DNA of 21,930 nucleotides from a virus. Position numbers and translations under genes: made by a program. Location: positions 1 to 21,930 of the IMG/VR virus record IMGVR_UViG_3300033552_000059. One strand, written 5' to 3'. The notes under the pieces are model-generated. The model was given only the letters and a program-made list of their open reading frames with translations. It was not told where the DNA came from and searched no databases. Of this stretch, positions 1-7,769 are shown piece by piece. Within the stretch, counting starts at the first letter, position 1; each line of letters starts with the position of its first letter.

Positions 1-1349
1 TTTAAATCTTTAGCTTCTATTACGTGCCATTCTTTAATAATATTTTCAATATTTGAAATTAAGAAATCTGATAATTTACCAAATTTAAAATCCTTCAATA
101 TTTCATCATCATTCATAAAAATATATTTGCCTTCTAAAAAAGCTTCACCTAATTTATCTATTACGATCTTATAATCAGGATTTTTGATTCTTAATTTTTT
201 AGCAGAATCTTCTAATTCAATATTAAGGCCTCCAACAGTTAAATCTTCTAATAGATCAGAAAAACATAACCAAAAATCAGAATCAGGACAAACAACAAAT
301 CTTGCTCCATTTTTAGGAATCACAATATAAATATCTCCGTAATCTCTTGCAGTATGTTTGTCAGTTGTTACAATTAGAGATTGATCTCTTCTAGGTAAAT
401 TTAATTTATCTAGAGCAACATCAGTTAGTGCATTAAAATAATCTTTATTATGTTGACCTTTACCAACTCTAATTTTAGATTTTGGATCAATTATTTGATA
501 AGGTTCTTTTATTTCTTTACCTCTATATAGAAGAGTTCTTTCTTCAGCAGGAATACTTAGATAATCTGAACAACTTTTTAATTCTTCTAATATAATTTCT
601 TTTGAAACATTTTTAGATCTGGATTCATTTACATCCATATAGATTTGAGGATCTTCGACTTTTAGCCATTCACCTTTCTTATCTCTTTTTAAATAACCGT
701 TATTGTCTACTTTCCAAAAATTATAATCTGTATTATCTAATGTTACTAAATAAAATTGATCTGCACCTAAATTAGATAATTCTTTCCAATTAGATTTCAA
801 TTTACTATAAACCTGTTTAAAATATACATCATCAACTGTTCTGCCTATAGATTTACCTCGTGATATAATGGAGCTCATAGCACTACTAAAATTTCTATAT
901 AATAGTATTACTAATACATTATAACCAGAGTCACCTGCAATCTCTGTAATTTCTTTTACTCCATTTATATCTGATCCTGTAGTGTCATATATAAAATGAG
1001 AATCTCTTTCATCACTCATAAGAGAATTCTTTAAATATTTTTTAACTAATTCTGTATTACCAGAAATATGTGAATGTACATTATCTGAGCCTTTAAATTT
1101 ATTTCTTCTGGCATTTATTTCATCTGGATCAAATACTTTAAAACTTTTATATTTCATTAAAAAATCTTTGATAAAATAACTTTTACCAGAACCTGGAGCT
1201 CCTGCTAATATTATAAAGAGATTATCTGATTTTAATTCTTTAATAGGATCATTTTTAGACCATTCTAATAAATTAGTAGAATAAGAGATTTCATTTAAAA
1301 AATCTTCTTTTGAGAGTAATACAGGTTTTATCTGATTTTGGTTATACAT
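1..1349 (-). CDS. P-loop kinase (zeta-toxin/PNK-like) with possible ADP-ribosyltransferase-like C-terminal region; 3' end outside window
   Basis: The frame is open from the ATG at 1349 to the window edge (449 codons, no stop), so the C-terminus is missing. About residue 50 is a Walker A motif, GAPGSGKS. It is followed by FDPDE (about 73-77), YDTTG (121-125, the Walker-B-like strand seen in zeta-toxin and polynucleotide-kinase-like folds) and an Arg-rich lid (RGKSIGRT, about 164-171). These show an ATP- or GTP-dependent phosphotransferase. The second half is separate: LLYRG (about residue 270), then RRDQSLIVTTD, an Ala/Tyr-Gly segment, a YIVIPKNGARFVV strand and an FW pair. The Arg / S-T-T / beta order resembles the R-S-E layout of ADP-ribosyltransferases, but this is pattern-level inference. 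A 143-bp palindrome-rich gap precedes it. Substrate unknown; the kinase domain is secure, the second domain is not. Confidence 0.8.
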   Translation of the reverse strand, partial: MYNQNQIKPVLLSKEDFLNEISYSTNLLEWSKNDPIKELKSDNLFIILAGAPGSGKSYFIKDFLMKYKSFKVFDPDEINARRNKFKGSDNVHSHISGNTELVKKYLKNSLMSDERDSHFIYDTTGSDINGVKEITEIAGDSGYNVLVILLYRNFSSAMSSIISRGKSIGRTVDDVYFKQVYSKLKSNWKELSNLGADQFYLVTLDNTDYNFWKVDNNGYLKRDKKGEWLKVEDPQIYMDVNESRSKNVSKEIILEELKSCSDYLSIPAEERTLLYRGKEIKEPYQIIDPKSKIRVGKGQHNKDYFNALTDVALDKLNLPRRDQSLIVTTDKHTARDYGDIYIVIPKNGARFVVCPDSDFWLCFSDLLEDLTVGGLNIELEDSAKKLRIKNPDYKIVIDKLGEAFLEGKYIFMNDDEILKDFKFGKLSDFLISNIENIIKEWHVIEAKDL

Positions 1350-1423
1350 AATTAAAATTTAAATATGAGTCTTACTAAAAATCTTGTTTACAGTTACTTG
1401 AAGTACTAAGACAATGATCTACA

Positions 1424-1486
1424 ATAAGATATCTTATGCTAAACAGTCTCTTGCTAGCTAGTATGTTTTTTGTATGATACAAAAAA
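1424..1486. repeat. Palindrome-rich intergenic stretch
   Basis: Between the helix-turn-helix gene and the kinase gene lie three perfect palindromes: ATAAGATATCTTAT at 1424-1437, CTAGCTAG at 1454-1461, and TTTTTTGTAT / ATACAAAAAA at 1466-1475 and 1477-1486 separated by one base. The last could fold as an AT-only hairpin and act as a weak terminator for the upstream minus-strand gene. The others look like protein-binding sites. The neighbouring DNA-binding protein is an obvious candidate ligand, but nothing here proves it. Confidence 0.5.
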
Positions 1487-1492
1487 ATATAA

Positions 1493-2320
1493 TTATTCAA
1501 TTGTAACTTTATTAGATGATCTAATAAACAAATATCCTTTAGAATTACAATAACAGTATCTTTTAGATTCAAATTGTAATTGAGAAAGACTATATTTGTC
1601 TATTTTTAAATTAGTGCATATATCATCTCTCTTTTCAATTTTAAGAAGTCCTTTTGCTTGGAGTTCCTTTAATTTTTTCCACCCAGAACTCTTAGATTTG
1701 TAACCTAATAATTTAGATGCTAGTTGAGAAGATATTGTAATATCGTAATTAATTGAGGAATTTGTTAAATTTTTTACATCATTATTTGCAACGGCTCGCT
1801 GTACTTGACTATTCATTTCGTTATAATTATTGTATTTTTTAGATTCAATTTTTCTAACTTTACGAATAATGCTCTTGCTAGTTTTTTCTGTGCAGCCGTA
1901 TTTTTGCAAAACATGATGTTTGTAAACTATAAATTCCTGCTGTTTTAAATTACGTGAAAATTCTATTTGTGCAGCTATTGCTAGAGGATCAGCTGAAGGT
2001 ACTTTAAATACTATCAAATTATCATCATCTTTACTAAAGCCGAACATTTTAAAAATTTTATCGTAACTGTTTAATATTAAATCGCCTTTATCATTTTTAT
2101 AACTAAAACCTTTATTTGTCAGAGAATTTATTTTACGATATGCAGTAATTCTAGAACACTCTAATGACTTCATTACATATACTATAATATTTTTTTTGAA
2201 AATATTCCCAGTAACTGTAATAGATTTTAATTTTAAATATGTTTCTAATTCATCAGAAGATTTTGCAATTTGCACTTTCTTTAACAAACCTTCACATATT
2301 TTAACATTTGATATTGGCAT
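1493..2320 (-). CDS. DNA-binding protein with two helix-turn-helix-like segments (275 aa)
   Basis: A basic, Lys-rich protein with two probable winged-helix or HTH segments. The first is around residues 50-75 (VMKSLECSRITAYRKINSL, where SRITAYRKI resembles a recognition helix). The second is around 195-230 (ISSQLASKLLGYKSKSSGWK followed by a KGLLKIEKR wing-like strand). Two winged helices in about 275 residues is the layout of several replication initiators and plasmid or phage DNA-binding proteins, but no diagnostic motif is visible, so transcription regulator remains possible. It is transcribed toward the kinase gene. The palindromes just downstream of its stop (1424-1486) could be its sites. 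Start chosen as the first ATG of the open frame; it ends in TAA. Confidence 0.75.
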   Translation of the reverse strand: MPISNVKICEGLLKKVQIAKSSDELETYLKLKSITVTGNIFKKNIIVYVMKSLECSRITAYRKINSLTNKGFSYKNDKGDLILNSYDKIFKMFGFSKDDDNLIVFKVPSADPLAIAAQIEFSRNLKQQEFIVYKHHVLQKYGCTEKTSKSIIRKVRKIESKKYNNYNEMNSQVQRAVANNDVKNLTNSSINYDITISSQLASKLLGYKSKSSGWKKLKELQAKGLLKIEKRDDICTNLKIDKYSLSQLQFESKRYCYCNSKGYLFIRSSNKVTIE

Positions 2321-2348
2321 ATTAATTATAAAATATCAATATTTAATG

Positions 2349-2528
2349 TTACAACCTTTCTAAATCAGAATAATCATTTTTAATCATACCTTCATTAATT
2401 CCATTTGAATTTAAGTTAAGCTTCTTAAATGCATCTTTTTTCATTTTTTCACCTAATAACTCACCTTCTTCTAACCTATCAGCTTCAGAAAATTTATTTT
2501 TATTGATGTCTTCTAATTTTTTTGACAT
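2349..2528 (-). CDS. Small hypothetical protein, 59 aa
   Basis: A complete frame from the ATG at 2528 to TAA at 2349, read just upstream of the HTH protein gene. The product begins MSKKLEDINK, is highly charged (runs of E, K, D), has no membrane segment or cysteine, and is probably helical or partly disordered. Codon use (AAA, GAA, TTA, AAT) matches the neighbouring genes. It ends 28 bp before the start of the 275-aa gene in the same direction, so the two are likely co-transcribed. Its 5' side shares the short divergent gap 2529-2592 with the plus-strand operon. Function unknown. Confidence 0.65.
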   Translation of the reverse strand: MSKKLEDINKNKFSEADRLEEGELLGEKMKKDAFKKLNLNSNGINEGMIKNDYSDLERL

Positions 2529-2569
2529 AAAACATTTTTAATATTTATTTTTAATTTGATATTAATGTT

Positions 2570-2577
2570 TATATTTG
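2570..2577 (+). promoter_or_regulatory. Bacteroidetes-type -7 promoter element TATATTTG
   Basis: TATATTTG matches the Bacteroidetes housekeeping sigma -7 consensus TAnnTTTG and lies 15 bp before the ATG at 2593. It is followed by TAA, as are the boxes at 3880 and 4345, giving a shared TAnATTTGTAA core. No clear -33 TTG is seen at the usual spacing. Confidence 0.6.
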
Positions 2578-2592
2578 TAAAACTTTAATGTT

Positions 2593-3069
2593 ATGATAAA
2601 AGAATTAGGTATAATGCTAATGAAAACTAGTATTTTTTATAGTGATACTATGCTAAAAAGAGCAGAAGATTTAGCATTATTAATTGGGTGGATTTATTTT
2701 CTTATGATGTTAATATTTTTAATTACACAATTATTATCGATCGGACAAAATCAAAATAAAATTTCAAAATACAGTTTAATTGTTTTTCCTTTACTTATAA
2801 TTACACAATTTTGTATATTTACATTAGTCTGTATTTTATGTTTACAAATATGTTATTTTTCAATTATACCACTTATATTATATGTAATTACTTGTGTTTC
2901 ATTGTCAAATGAAAATGATGACATCTCAATATATGGAATTACTACAACTGTATGTACATATTTTAATAAATTGCGGGAAAGAGATGTCTTATTAAAACAA
3001 TATAATATCGATTATCAAAATACAATTAAAAAATCAGAAACCTTATGGAAAACTCACAAATTGTCCTAA
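2593..3069 (+). CDS. Predicted inner-membrane protein, 158 aa
   Basis: Two or three strongly hydrophobic stretches: about residues 28-50 (LALLIGWIYFLMMLIFLITQ), about 62-85 (SLIVFPLLIITQFCIFTLVC) and about 85-104 (LCLQICYFSIIPLILYVITC). A charged C-terminal region of about 50 residues follows (NKLRERDVLLKQ...), probably cytoplasmic. No catalytic motif is visible. It is the first gene behind a Bacteroidetes-type promoter and the next gene starts 2 bp after its stop, so the pair probably form a transcription unit. ATGs also occur at codons 8 and 10, so the true start could be slightly later. An early membrane protein acting on the host envelope (for example superinfection exclusion) is possible but unsupported. 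Confidence 0.75.
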   Translation: MIKELGIMLMKTSIFYSDTMLKRAEDLALLIGWIYFLMMLIFLITQLLSIGQNQNKISKYSLIVFPLLIITQFCIFTLVCILCLQICYFSIIPLILYVITCVSLSNENDDISIYGITTTVCTYFNKLRERDVLLKQYNIDYQNTIKKSETLWKTHKLS

Positions 3070-3071
3070 AA

Positions 3072-3842
3072 ATGAGTATTGTAGATCAAATACACGAAGA
3101 ATTTGATCAGGCATTCTCAGATGCAGATTTAATATTAAAAAAACATATATCAGATTTAAATAATGAGTTAAATAATCCTACTATTAAAACTATAGATTAT
3201 TCTGATTTATCAGTAAATTTTAGAAATAGTTCTACTATAGTTAAATTAGTTAGTATTAAATCAGATAAATCTTCTCTTAATAGAGAAATTTCAAAAACTT
3301 CAGATTTAATATCAAAATTAAATAATATCAGATTAAAGTATCCTTATAAGATTATTTCATATTCTCAGATAATTACTATCCTCGAAAAATATGATTTGTA
3401 TATTGCGCCGAGTGAAAATTATACAGATATTTTACCTGAAGACAATGCTAAGCATCTTTTAAATTATAAAAGAAGTGTTAGTGATAAAAATATCAATGGT
3501 AATTTTGATAGTAAGTATCCTATATGCTCCCAAAAGATTAAAAATAATTTAAGTGGATTATCTCATAATAGATATGATGTTCCATTACAGTTTTATGTAT
3601 GTGCTCCAATAAAAATGTTTTCGACTATAAATAGATTTATTATAGGTAAAGAATTATTTTATAATTCTTCTTTAGCTCCTAAATTTACTTATGTAAAACC
3701 AACAAAGATAGAAGATCCAATTATATTATCGCCATTATTTTTAGATAATGAAATTGCAAATGATTTAAAATTATTTCATGTTGTTACTGCATGGGGTCCT
3801 GAAGCAAAAGATCCTCTAGTATTTAATCAACTTAGTAATTAA
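3072..3842 (+). CDS. Hypothetical protein, about 256 aa
   Basis: No recognised family. The N-terminal half (about residues 1-110) is Asp/Ser/Lys-rich and mostly helical. The C-terminal half has mixed strands and aromatics, including a QFYVCAPIKMFS segment and a WGPEAKDPLVFNQL end. No signal peptide, membrane segment or metal motif is visible. I prefer the ATG at 3072, which follows the upstream stop by 2 bp. The same frame is open to an ATG at 3045, but that start would overlap the membrane-protein gene by 25 bp. It ends in TAA 12 bp before the left arm of the hairpin that precedes the HNH gene, so read-through from this gene would transcribe that hairpin. Confidence 0.8.
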   Translation: MSIVDQIHEEFDQAFSDADLILKKHISDLNNELNNPTIKTIDYSDLSVNFRNSSTIVKLVSIKSDKSSLNREISKTSDLISKLNNIRLKYPYKIISYSQIITILEKYDLYIAPSENYTDILPEDNAKHLLNYKRSVSDKNINGNFDSKYPICSQKIKNNLSGLSHNRYDVPLQFYVCAPIKMFSTINRFIIGKELFYNSSLAPKFTYVKPTKIEDPIILSPLFLDNEIANDLKLFHVVTAWGPEAKDPLVFNQLSN

Positions 3843-3853
3843 AAATAGTCTGG

Positions 3854-3900
3854 AGGTTTCATGTTACAATAATTTTTTATAGATTTGTAACATGAAACCT
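3854..3900 (+). repeat. 16-bp perfect inverted repeat covering the HNH start codon
   Basis: AGGTTTCATGTTACAA at 3854-3869 is the exact reverse complement of TTGTAACATGAAACCT at 3885-3900; the loop is 15 nt (3870-3884). The right arm contains the HNH ATG (3892-3894), and the Bacteroidetes-type promoter box TAGATTTG (3880-3887) spans the loop and the first bases of the right arm. RNA read through from the upstream gene would fold with the start codon in the stem, whereas RNA started at the internal promoter would lack the left arm. There is no U-tract, so it is not an ordinary terminator. Confidence 0.85.
3880..3887 (+). promoter_or_regulatory. Promoter element TAGATTTG inside hairpin loop, upstream of HNH gene
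   Basis: TAGATTTG fits TAnnTTTG and is followed by TAAC. The ATG starts only 4 bp after the G, so a transcript started here would be leaderless or nearly so. Its placement inside the loop of the 3854-3900 inverted repeat would allow transcription start to control translation of the downstream gene. Confidence 0.55.
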
Positions 3901-4317
3901 AAAAGAAACATACCTTCTAAATTACATAAATACAAAATTCTAAAAACATATACTTTAGAGAAAATATTTTCTATATTAGAAGATGACTCACAATTAGTAT
4001 ATGGAAAGAAGAATAAGAATCCTTATTTTCAAGATGGTGAGTATTTAGTAAAACTACGAAGAGCACTAATTTTTAAAACTACTGGCATTCAATGTGTATG
4101 TGAAAAATGTACTATGTCTGATCACCATTTTGCATTATCAATAGATGGTGGTGGTGGTTTACATTTAGATTTATATGCACATGATGAATTAGGTGAATTA
4201 AATATGATAACAATTGATCATGTACATCCAAAATCAAAAGGCGGTAAAAATCATATATCTAATTATCAAACTATGTGTAAATTACATAATGAAATAAAAT
4301 CAAATAAAATAAGATAG
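3892..4317 (+). CDS. HNH endonuclease (free-standing, homing-type candidate), 141 aa
   Basis: The C-terminal half carries a Zn-supported HNH fold: CVCEKC (C68, C70, C73), then ITIDHVHP (D109, H110, H112), KSKGGKNHISN (H121, N124) and C129 with H132-N133 in MCKLHNEIK. Cys pairs before and after the beta-beta-alpha-metal core are usual in phage HNH proteins. The N-terminal about 65 residues are basic and may bind DNA. HNH enzymes nick or cut DNA with a single metal ion; phage stand-alone copies are often homing endonucleases. The start codon lies in a 16-bp hairpin stem with a promoter in its loop, an arrangement reminiscent of T4 I-TevI. It ends in TAG, one of only two complete genes here to do so, with TAA two codons beyond. 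Confidence 0.9.
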   Translation: MKPKRNIPSKLHKYKILKTYTLEKIFSILEDDSQLVYGKKNKNPYFQDGEYLVKLRRALIFKTTGIQCVCEKCTMSDHHFALSIDGGGGLHLDLYAHDELGELNMITIDHVHPKSKGGKNHISNYQTMCKLHNEIKSNKIR

Positions 4318-4344
4318 GAATTTTAATAAATCATATTTCATTTA

Positions 4345-4352
4345 TATATTTG
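4345..4352 (+). promoter_or_regulatory. Bacteroidetes-type -7 promoter element TATATTTG
   Basis: TATATTTG followed by TAA, 14 bp upstream of the ATG at 4367. Same core as the boxes at 2570 and 3880, and it heads the run of genes to 7769. Confidence 0.6.
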
Positions 4353-4366
4353 TAAAAATAAAAACT

Positions 4367-5389
4367 ATGGGAGGAAATGCTTTAAAATCAATACCTTTAA
4401 TACGATTAACTAAAAATGAGTTTGAACCATATACAAAAGATGTTATTGATAAATTATATACAAAATATAGTTATATATCTCCCTTAAAATATTATAGAGA
4501 TAAAGAAACATTTGGTGATTTAGATTTAATTTTAAAGAGATCAGAATTAATTTCATGGGATCAAGTCAGAGAAAATTTAAAGGAACTTTTCCAAACTAAA
4601 GAAACCTATAAAAACGATTATACAATTTCATTTGAATATAAAAACTTTCAAGTAGATTTAATTTTTGCTAAAGATGATTGTATTGAAACTACTGAATTTT
4701 TCTTTGCAGCTAATGATCTTAATAATCTTGTAGGTCGGGTTGCTAATGCATTTGGTTTAAAATTAGGTGTTGAAGGATTACATTACGTGATTAGATCTCA
4801 TCATGGAGTATTAAAGAAAAGAATTGAAGTATCAAAGGATCCACAAAAAATTTATGATTTTTTAGGATATTCATACAATAGATTCCTATTAGGCTTTAAT
4901 ACAACACAGGAAATTTTTGATTTTGTATTATCTTCTAAATATTTTTCATCTAAAATATTTGCATTTGAAAATCTAAATCATACGAATAGAACTCGTAATA
5001 GAAAAAGAGTAAATTATACCAGTTTTGTTGACTATATCGAAAAGATTCATATAAATGATTTTGAATGGAAAAATGAGTCAGAATATTTACAACAAATTAA
5101 TGACTTCTTTCCTGAATCTCATCTAATTGATAATATAACTAAATTAAAGGAAAATTTCTTAAAAAATAAAGAATTAGACTCAAAATTCACAGGATCAACT
5201 GTCATAGAACTCACTGAATTAACAGGAAGTGATTTGGGATCATTTATATTTAGGTATAAGGAATATATATTAAATATATTTAGTGACTTTAGAGAATACC
5301 TGGGACTATATACCAAAGAAGAAATTAAAGAACATATACAAAAATTTTACAAAACAAATACAATTAACAATTTAAATAAACAATTATGA
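4367..5389 (+). CDS. Nucleotidyltransferase-superfamily protein (MGGNALK family), 340 aa
   Basis: It begins MGGNALK, a start typical of a phage and microbial family of putative nucleotidyltransferases. The polymerase-beta-like active site is visible: FGDLDLIL with Asp51 and Asp53 following a Gly (the G-D-x-D metal pair), and a third Asp97 in FQVDLIFA on the next strand. Such enzymes transfer a nucleotide to RNA, protein or small molecules using two metal ions; the substrate here is unknown. The rest (about 110-340) is helical, with a basic patch around 205-215 (TNRTRNRKRVN). It has its own promoter box and its stop overlaps the next start (ATGA), so translation is probably coupled to the 67-aa gene. 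It could be a tRNA-end or RNA-modifying enzyme given the RNA genes elsewhere; that is inference. Confidence 0.85.
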   Translation: MGGNALKSIPLIRLTKNEFEPYTKDVIDKLYTKYSYISPLKYYRDKETFGDLDLILKRSELISWDQVRENLKELFQTKETYKNDYTISFEYKNFQVDLIFAKDDCIETTEFFFAANDLNNLVGRVANAFGLKLGVEGLHYVIRSHHGVLKKRIEVSKDPQKIYDFLGYSYNRFLLGFNTTQEIFDFVLSSKYFSSKIFAFENLNHTNRTRNRKRVNYTSFVDYIEKIHINDFEWKNESEYLQQINDFFPESHLIDNITKLKENFLKNKELDSKFTGSTVIELTELTGSDLGSFIFRYKEYILNIFSDFREYLGLYTKEEIKEHIQKFYKTNTINNLNKQL

Positions 5390-5589
5390 AAAGCAGATCA
5401 CAAAAAAGAGATGAAGCAGTTCTTAGAAATGAAAAAACTAGGAATTTATCACCAACTGAAAGATTATCACAATTAGATAAAACTTTTGGAGCAAGTCAAG
5501 GTGCAAAAAAAGAGAGAACAAGACTATCTAATATGGTAGTTAATGAAAGTTCAGAAAATGTTAAACCTTCTAAAACAGAAACGAAATAA
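5386..5589 (+). CDS. Small charged hypothetical protein, 67 aa
   Basis: A Lys/Arg/Glu-rich, low-hydrophobicity product (MKSRSQKRDEAVLRNEKTRN...) that is likely disordered, with a short amphipathic region around LSPTERLSQLDKTFGASQGA. Start overlaps the stop of the nucleotidyltransferase gene (ATGA), and its stop overlaps the next start (TAATG). This tight packing supports it as a real translationally coupled gene. No known family recognised. Confidence 0.75.
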   Translation: MKSRSQKRDEAVLRNEKTRNLSPTERLSQLDKTFGASQGAKKERTRLSNMVVNESSENVKPSKTETK

Positions 5590-6035
5590 TGAAAAAGTTT
5601 TTATTATTATTAATTTCAGCAATTGTCTTAACGAGTTGTTCTGAAAATTATGCTAATGGTGAACGTATTGGTGTAGTCACGCAGTTTTCTAAATCTGGAA
5701 TTATTTATAAAAGTCATGAGGGGCATTTAAATGTCACACAGACTGGTATGAATAGTAGTGTACCCTTTGATTTTTCAATTGATAACGACAACGAAGATCC
5801 TAAATTAGTTGCAACTATCGATAGTGCAGCACAATATGGCTGGAAGGTTAAGTTAGTTTATCATGAAACTAAAGGAAAAAACTGGTTCCATAATAGAGGA
5901 GAAACTAGTCACTTTATTGAAAAATGTGAAGTATTAGAAAAAAACTTCGGAAATGCATTTAATGGTAAATCTGAAAATAATACTTCTGGTAAAGTTATTG
6001 ATACTATTTATGTAGTTATTGATAACCGAAAATAA
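5589..6035 (+). CDS. Predicted lipoprotein, 148 aa
   Basis: The N-terminus is a classical type II signal peptide: MKK, a Leu/Ile core (FLLLLISAIVL) and lipobox LTSC with lipidation Cys17, followed by Ser. The mature part (NGERIGVVTQFSKSGIIYKS, then NVTQTGMNSSVPFDFSIDND) is mostly beta strand and resembles small conserved lipoproteins found in flavobacterial and Bacteroides genomes and their phages. The role is not known. It should sit in the host cell envelope. It is followed 26 bp later by a LemA-like membrane protein and then a Cys-rich membrane protein, forming an envelope-directed operon on the early-looking strand, which suggests a role in changing the host surface or in exclusion. Confidence 0.85.
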   Translation: MKKFLLLLISAIVLTSCSENYANGERIGVVTQFSKSGIIYKSHEGHLNVTQTGMNSSVPFDFSIDNDNEDPKLVATIDSAAQYGWKVKLVYHETKGKNWFHNRGETSHFIEKCEVLEKNFGNAFNGKSENNTSGKVIDTIYVVIDNRK

Positions 6036-6061
6036 TTTAAAACTAATTAAATTTTAAAAAC

Positions 6062-6625
6062 ATGAAAAATATAATTGCTATAGTATTATTATGCATTTTA
6101 TTAATTGGAGCAGGTTCAATCTTTATGATGTATGTAAATTACAATAATAGTGAAATTGCCTTACGAAAGCAGGTTGAAGGTCAAAAACAAAAGACAGAAG
6201 CTATTTTTGATAATATGTGGAAAGTTTTAAAAAGTAAGGCCTCTGTTACTGACCAATACAAAAATGCTTTTGCTGAAATATTTCCCGCACTGATTGCAGG
6301 ACGATATTCGAAAGGCGACGGTAGTCTTATGAAATGGGTACAAGAACAAAATCCATCATTTGATGTCTCCTTATACAAAGATTTAATGAGGAGCATTGAA
6401 ATAGAAAGACAATCTTTTATTAATGAACAAGAAGTTCTTATTGATATGGGAGTTCAACATGATATTATGATTTCTCAAATTCCAGGTAAATGGTTTATTT
6501 CAAATACAACTCCTATAAAAATTATAGTAATTAAATCAAGTAGAACAAATGAAGCCTATTCAACAGGAGAAGAAAATGATTTTGAATTATTTAATAAACC
6601 TGTAGCAGATTCAACTAAAAAATAA
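6062..6625 (+). CDS. LemA-like single-pass membrane protein, 187 aa
   Basis: One N-terminal membrane segment (about residues 3-25, IIAIVLLCILLIGAGSIFMM) followed by YNNSEIALRKQVEGQKQKTE and a long helical domain. The YN...R..VE..k...e pattern after one TM helix is the LemA-family signature. The body (KSKASVTDQYKNAFAEIFPA, later INEQEVLIDMGVQH) fits a divergent phage LemA with a helical bundle outside the membrane. The usual DLIPNLV segment is changed. LemA proteins are common in bacteria and some phages but have no firm biochemical role. It lies between the lipoprotein and the Cys-rich membrane protein with gaps of about 20-26 bp, consistent with one mRNA. Confidence 0.75.
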   Translation: MKNIIAIVLLCILLIGAGSIFMMYVNYNNSEIALRKQVEGQKQKTEAIFDNMWKVLKSKASVTDQYKNAFAEIFPALIAGRYSKGDGSLMKWVQEQNPSFDVSLYKDLMRSIEIERQSFINEQEVLIDMGVQHDIMISQIPGKWFISNTTPIKIIVIKSSRTNEAYSTGEENDFELFNKPVADSTKK

Positions 6626-6644
6626 TTTTAAAAACTAACTACAT

Positions 6645-7769
6645 ATGATTTGGTTTACATTATTAATACCAATATTAACAATTATTATTCTATTATGTTT
6701 TTATAGAAAAGATGTTAATATTTTAGAATACTCTATTGTACTTGTACCTAGCTTACTATTTATATTAGCAATGAATTACATTTTTGTAACTTCAAGAGTA
6801 CAAGATACAGAATATTTAGGATCATATGTAGTTAGTATTAAATATTATGAACCATGGAATGAATACATCCATAAAACATGTTCATATACTACATGTACAG
6901 GTTATGGTAAACACAGACATTGTACAACACATTATAGGGATTGTTCATATATTAAAAACCATAGAGAATATTGGGCAATGATCGATAATAATCATAATGA
7001 AATTGAAATTAGTAAATCTTATTATGATTATTTACAAAATTCATATCAAAAACCTAAAGTATTTGTTGATATGAATAGACATTATCATTCATATGACGGA
7101 GACTGTTATCAAACCGATTGGCCAAAGACTATACAAACTACAAAATCTATTACTAGAGAAAATACATATGAAAATAAGATACAGTGTTCTCATAGTTTAT
7201 TTAAAATAGAGGATTTAAATGAAAGTGAAATTAAAAAATGGAAAGTTTATAATTATCCTGACATTAAGGATTATGATCAAAAAACTTTGTTAGGAATAAC
7301 TTTAGTAGATTCAATTGAAAATAAATTTAAATATATTAATAGTGTATATGCAACACAATTTAAAATAAAAACATTTGTTGCAGTCTTTAAAAATATGCCT
7401 TTAAAATCTGCATATAAACAAAGATCACATTGGGAAGGTATAAATAAAAATGAATTTCTCATTTGTGTAGGTACAGATTCAGTTACAAATAAAATAACTT
7501 GGATTAAATGTTTTTCTTGGATGAAAAAGCCAACATTAGAAAAGAATATTGAATCATTAATAGATAATCAAAATTTAACATTTAATGATATAGCAAATGA
7601 ATTATTAAAAACCATACCATCTCAATGGAAAAGAAGAGATTTTGTAGATTTCGATTATTTAAAAATTGAAATAACATCAAATCAATTAACAATTCTTATG
7701 ATATTACTTTTATTTTATAATATAGGAATTTCTATTTTAGTAATTAAAAAAGATATTTCATTTAATTAA
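6645..7769 (+). CDS. Cys-rich multi-pass membrane protein, 374 aa
   Basis: Two N-terminal TM helices (about 3-20 and 30-48) and one C-terminal TM helix (about 348-368, LTILMILLLFYNIGISILVI) bracket a soluble domain of about 300 residues. That domain opens with a Cys/His cluster (C79, C84, C93, C100 with several His) and has further Cys in GDCYQ and IQCSHS, so disulfides or metal binding are likely. The central region contains WNEYIHK, YWAMIDNNHNEIEIS and a long beta-rich part. No enzyme motif recognised. The domain is probably extracytoplasmic. It is the last gene of the plus-strand run and ends 1 bp before the left arm of the bidirectional terminator. Confidence 0.8.
   Translation: MIWFTLLIPILTIIILLCFYRKDVNILEYSIVLVPSLLFILAMNYIFVTSRVQDTEYLGSYVVSIKYYEPWNEYIHKTCSYTTCTGYGKHRHCTTHYRDCSYIKNHREYWAMIDNNHNEIEISKSYYDYLQNSYQKPKVFVDMNRHYHSYDGDCYQTDWPKTIQTTKSITRENTYENKIQCSHSLFKIEDLNESEIKKWKVYNYPDIKDYDQKTLLGITLVDSIENKFKYINSVYATQFKIKTFVAVFKNMPLKSAYKQRSHWEGINKNEFLICVGTDSVTNKITWIKCFSWMKKPTLEKNIESLIDNQNLTFNDIANELLKTIPSQWKRRDFVDFDYLKIEITSNQLTILMILLLFYNIGISILVIKKDISFN

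Noticed and set aside
1375-1572. Minus-strand open frame of 65 codons.
   Set aside because: It overlaps the 3' end of the HTH gene in another frame and runs through the palindromic gap; no coding signal.
3045-3071. ATG at 3045 as start of the 256-aa protein.
   Set aside because: It overlaps the upstream gene by 25 bp, whereas the ATG at 3072 lies 2 bp after that stop.
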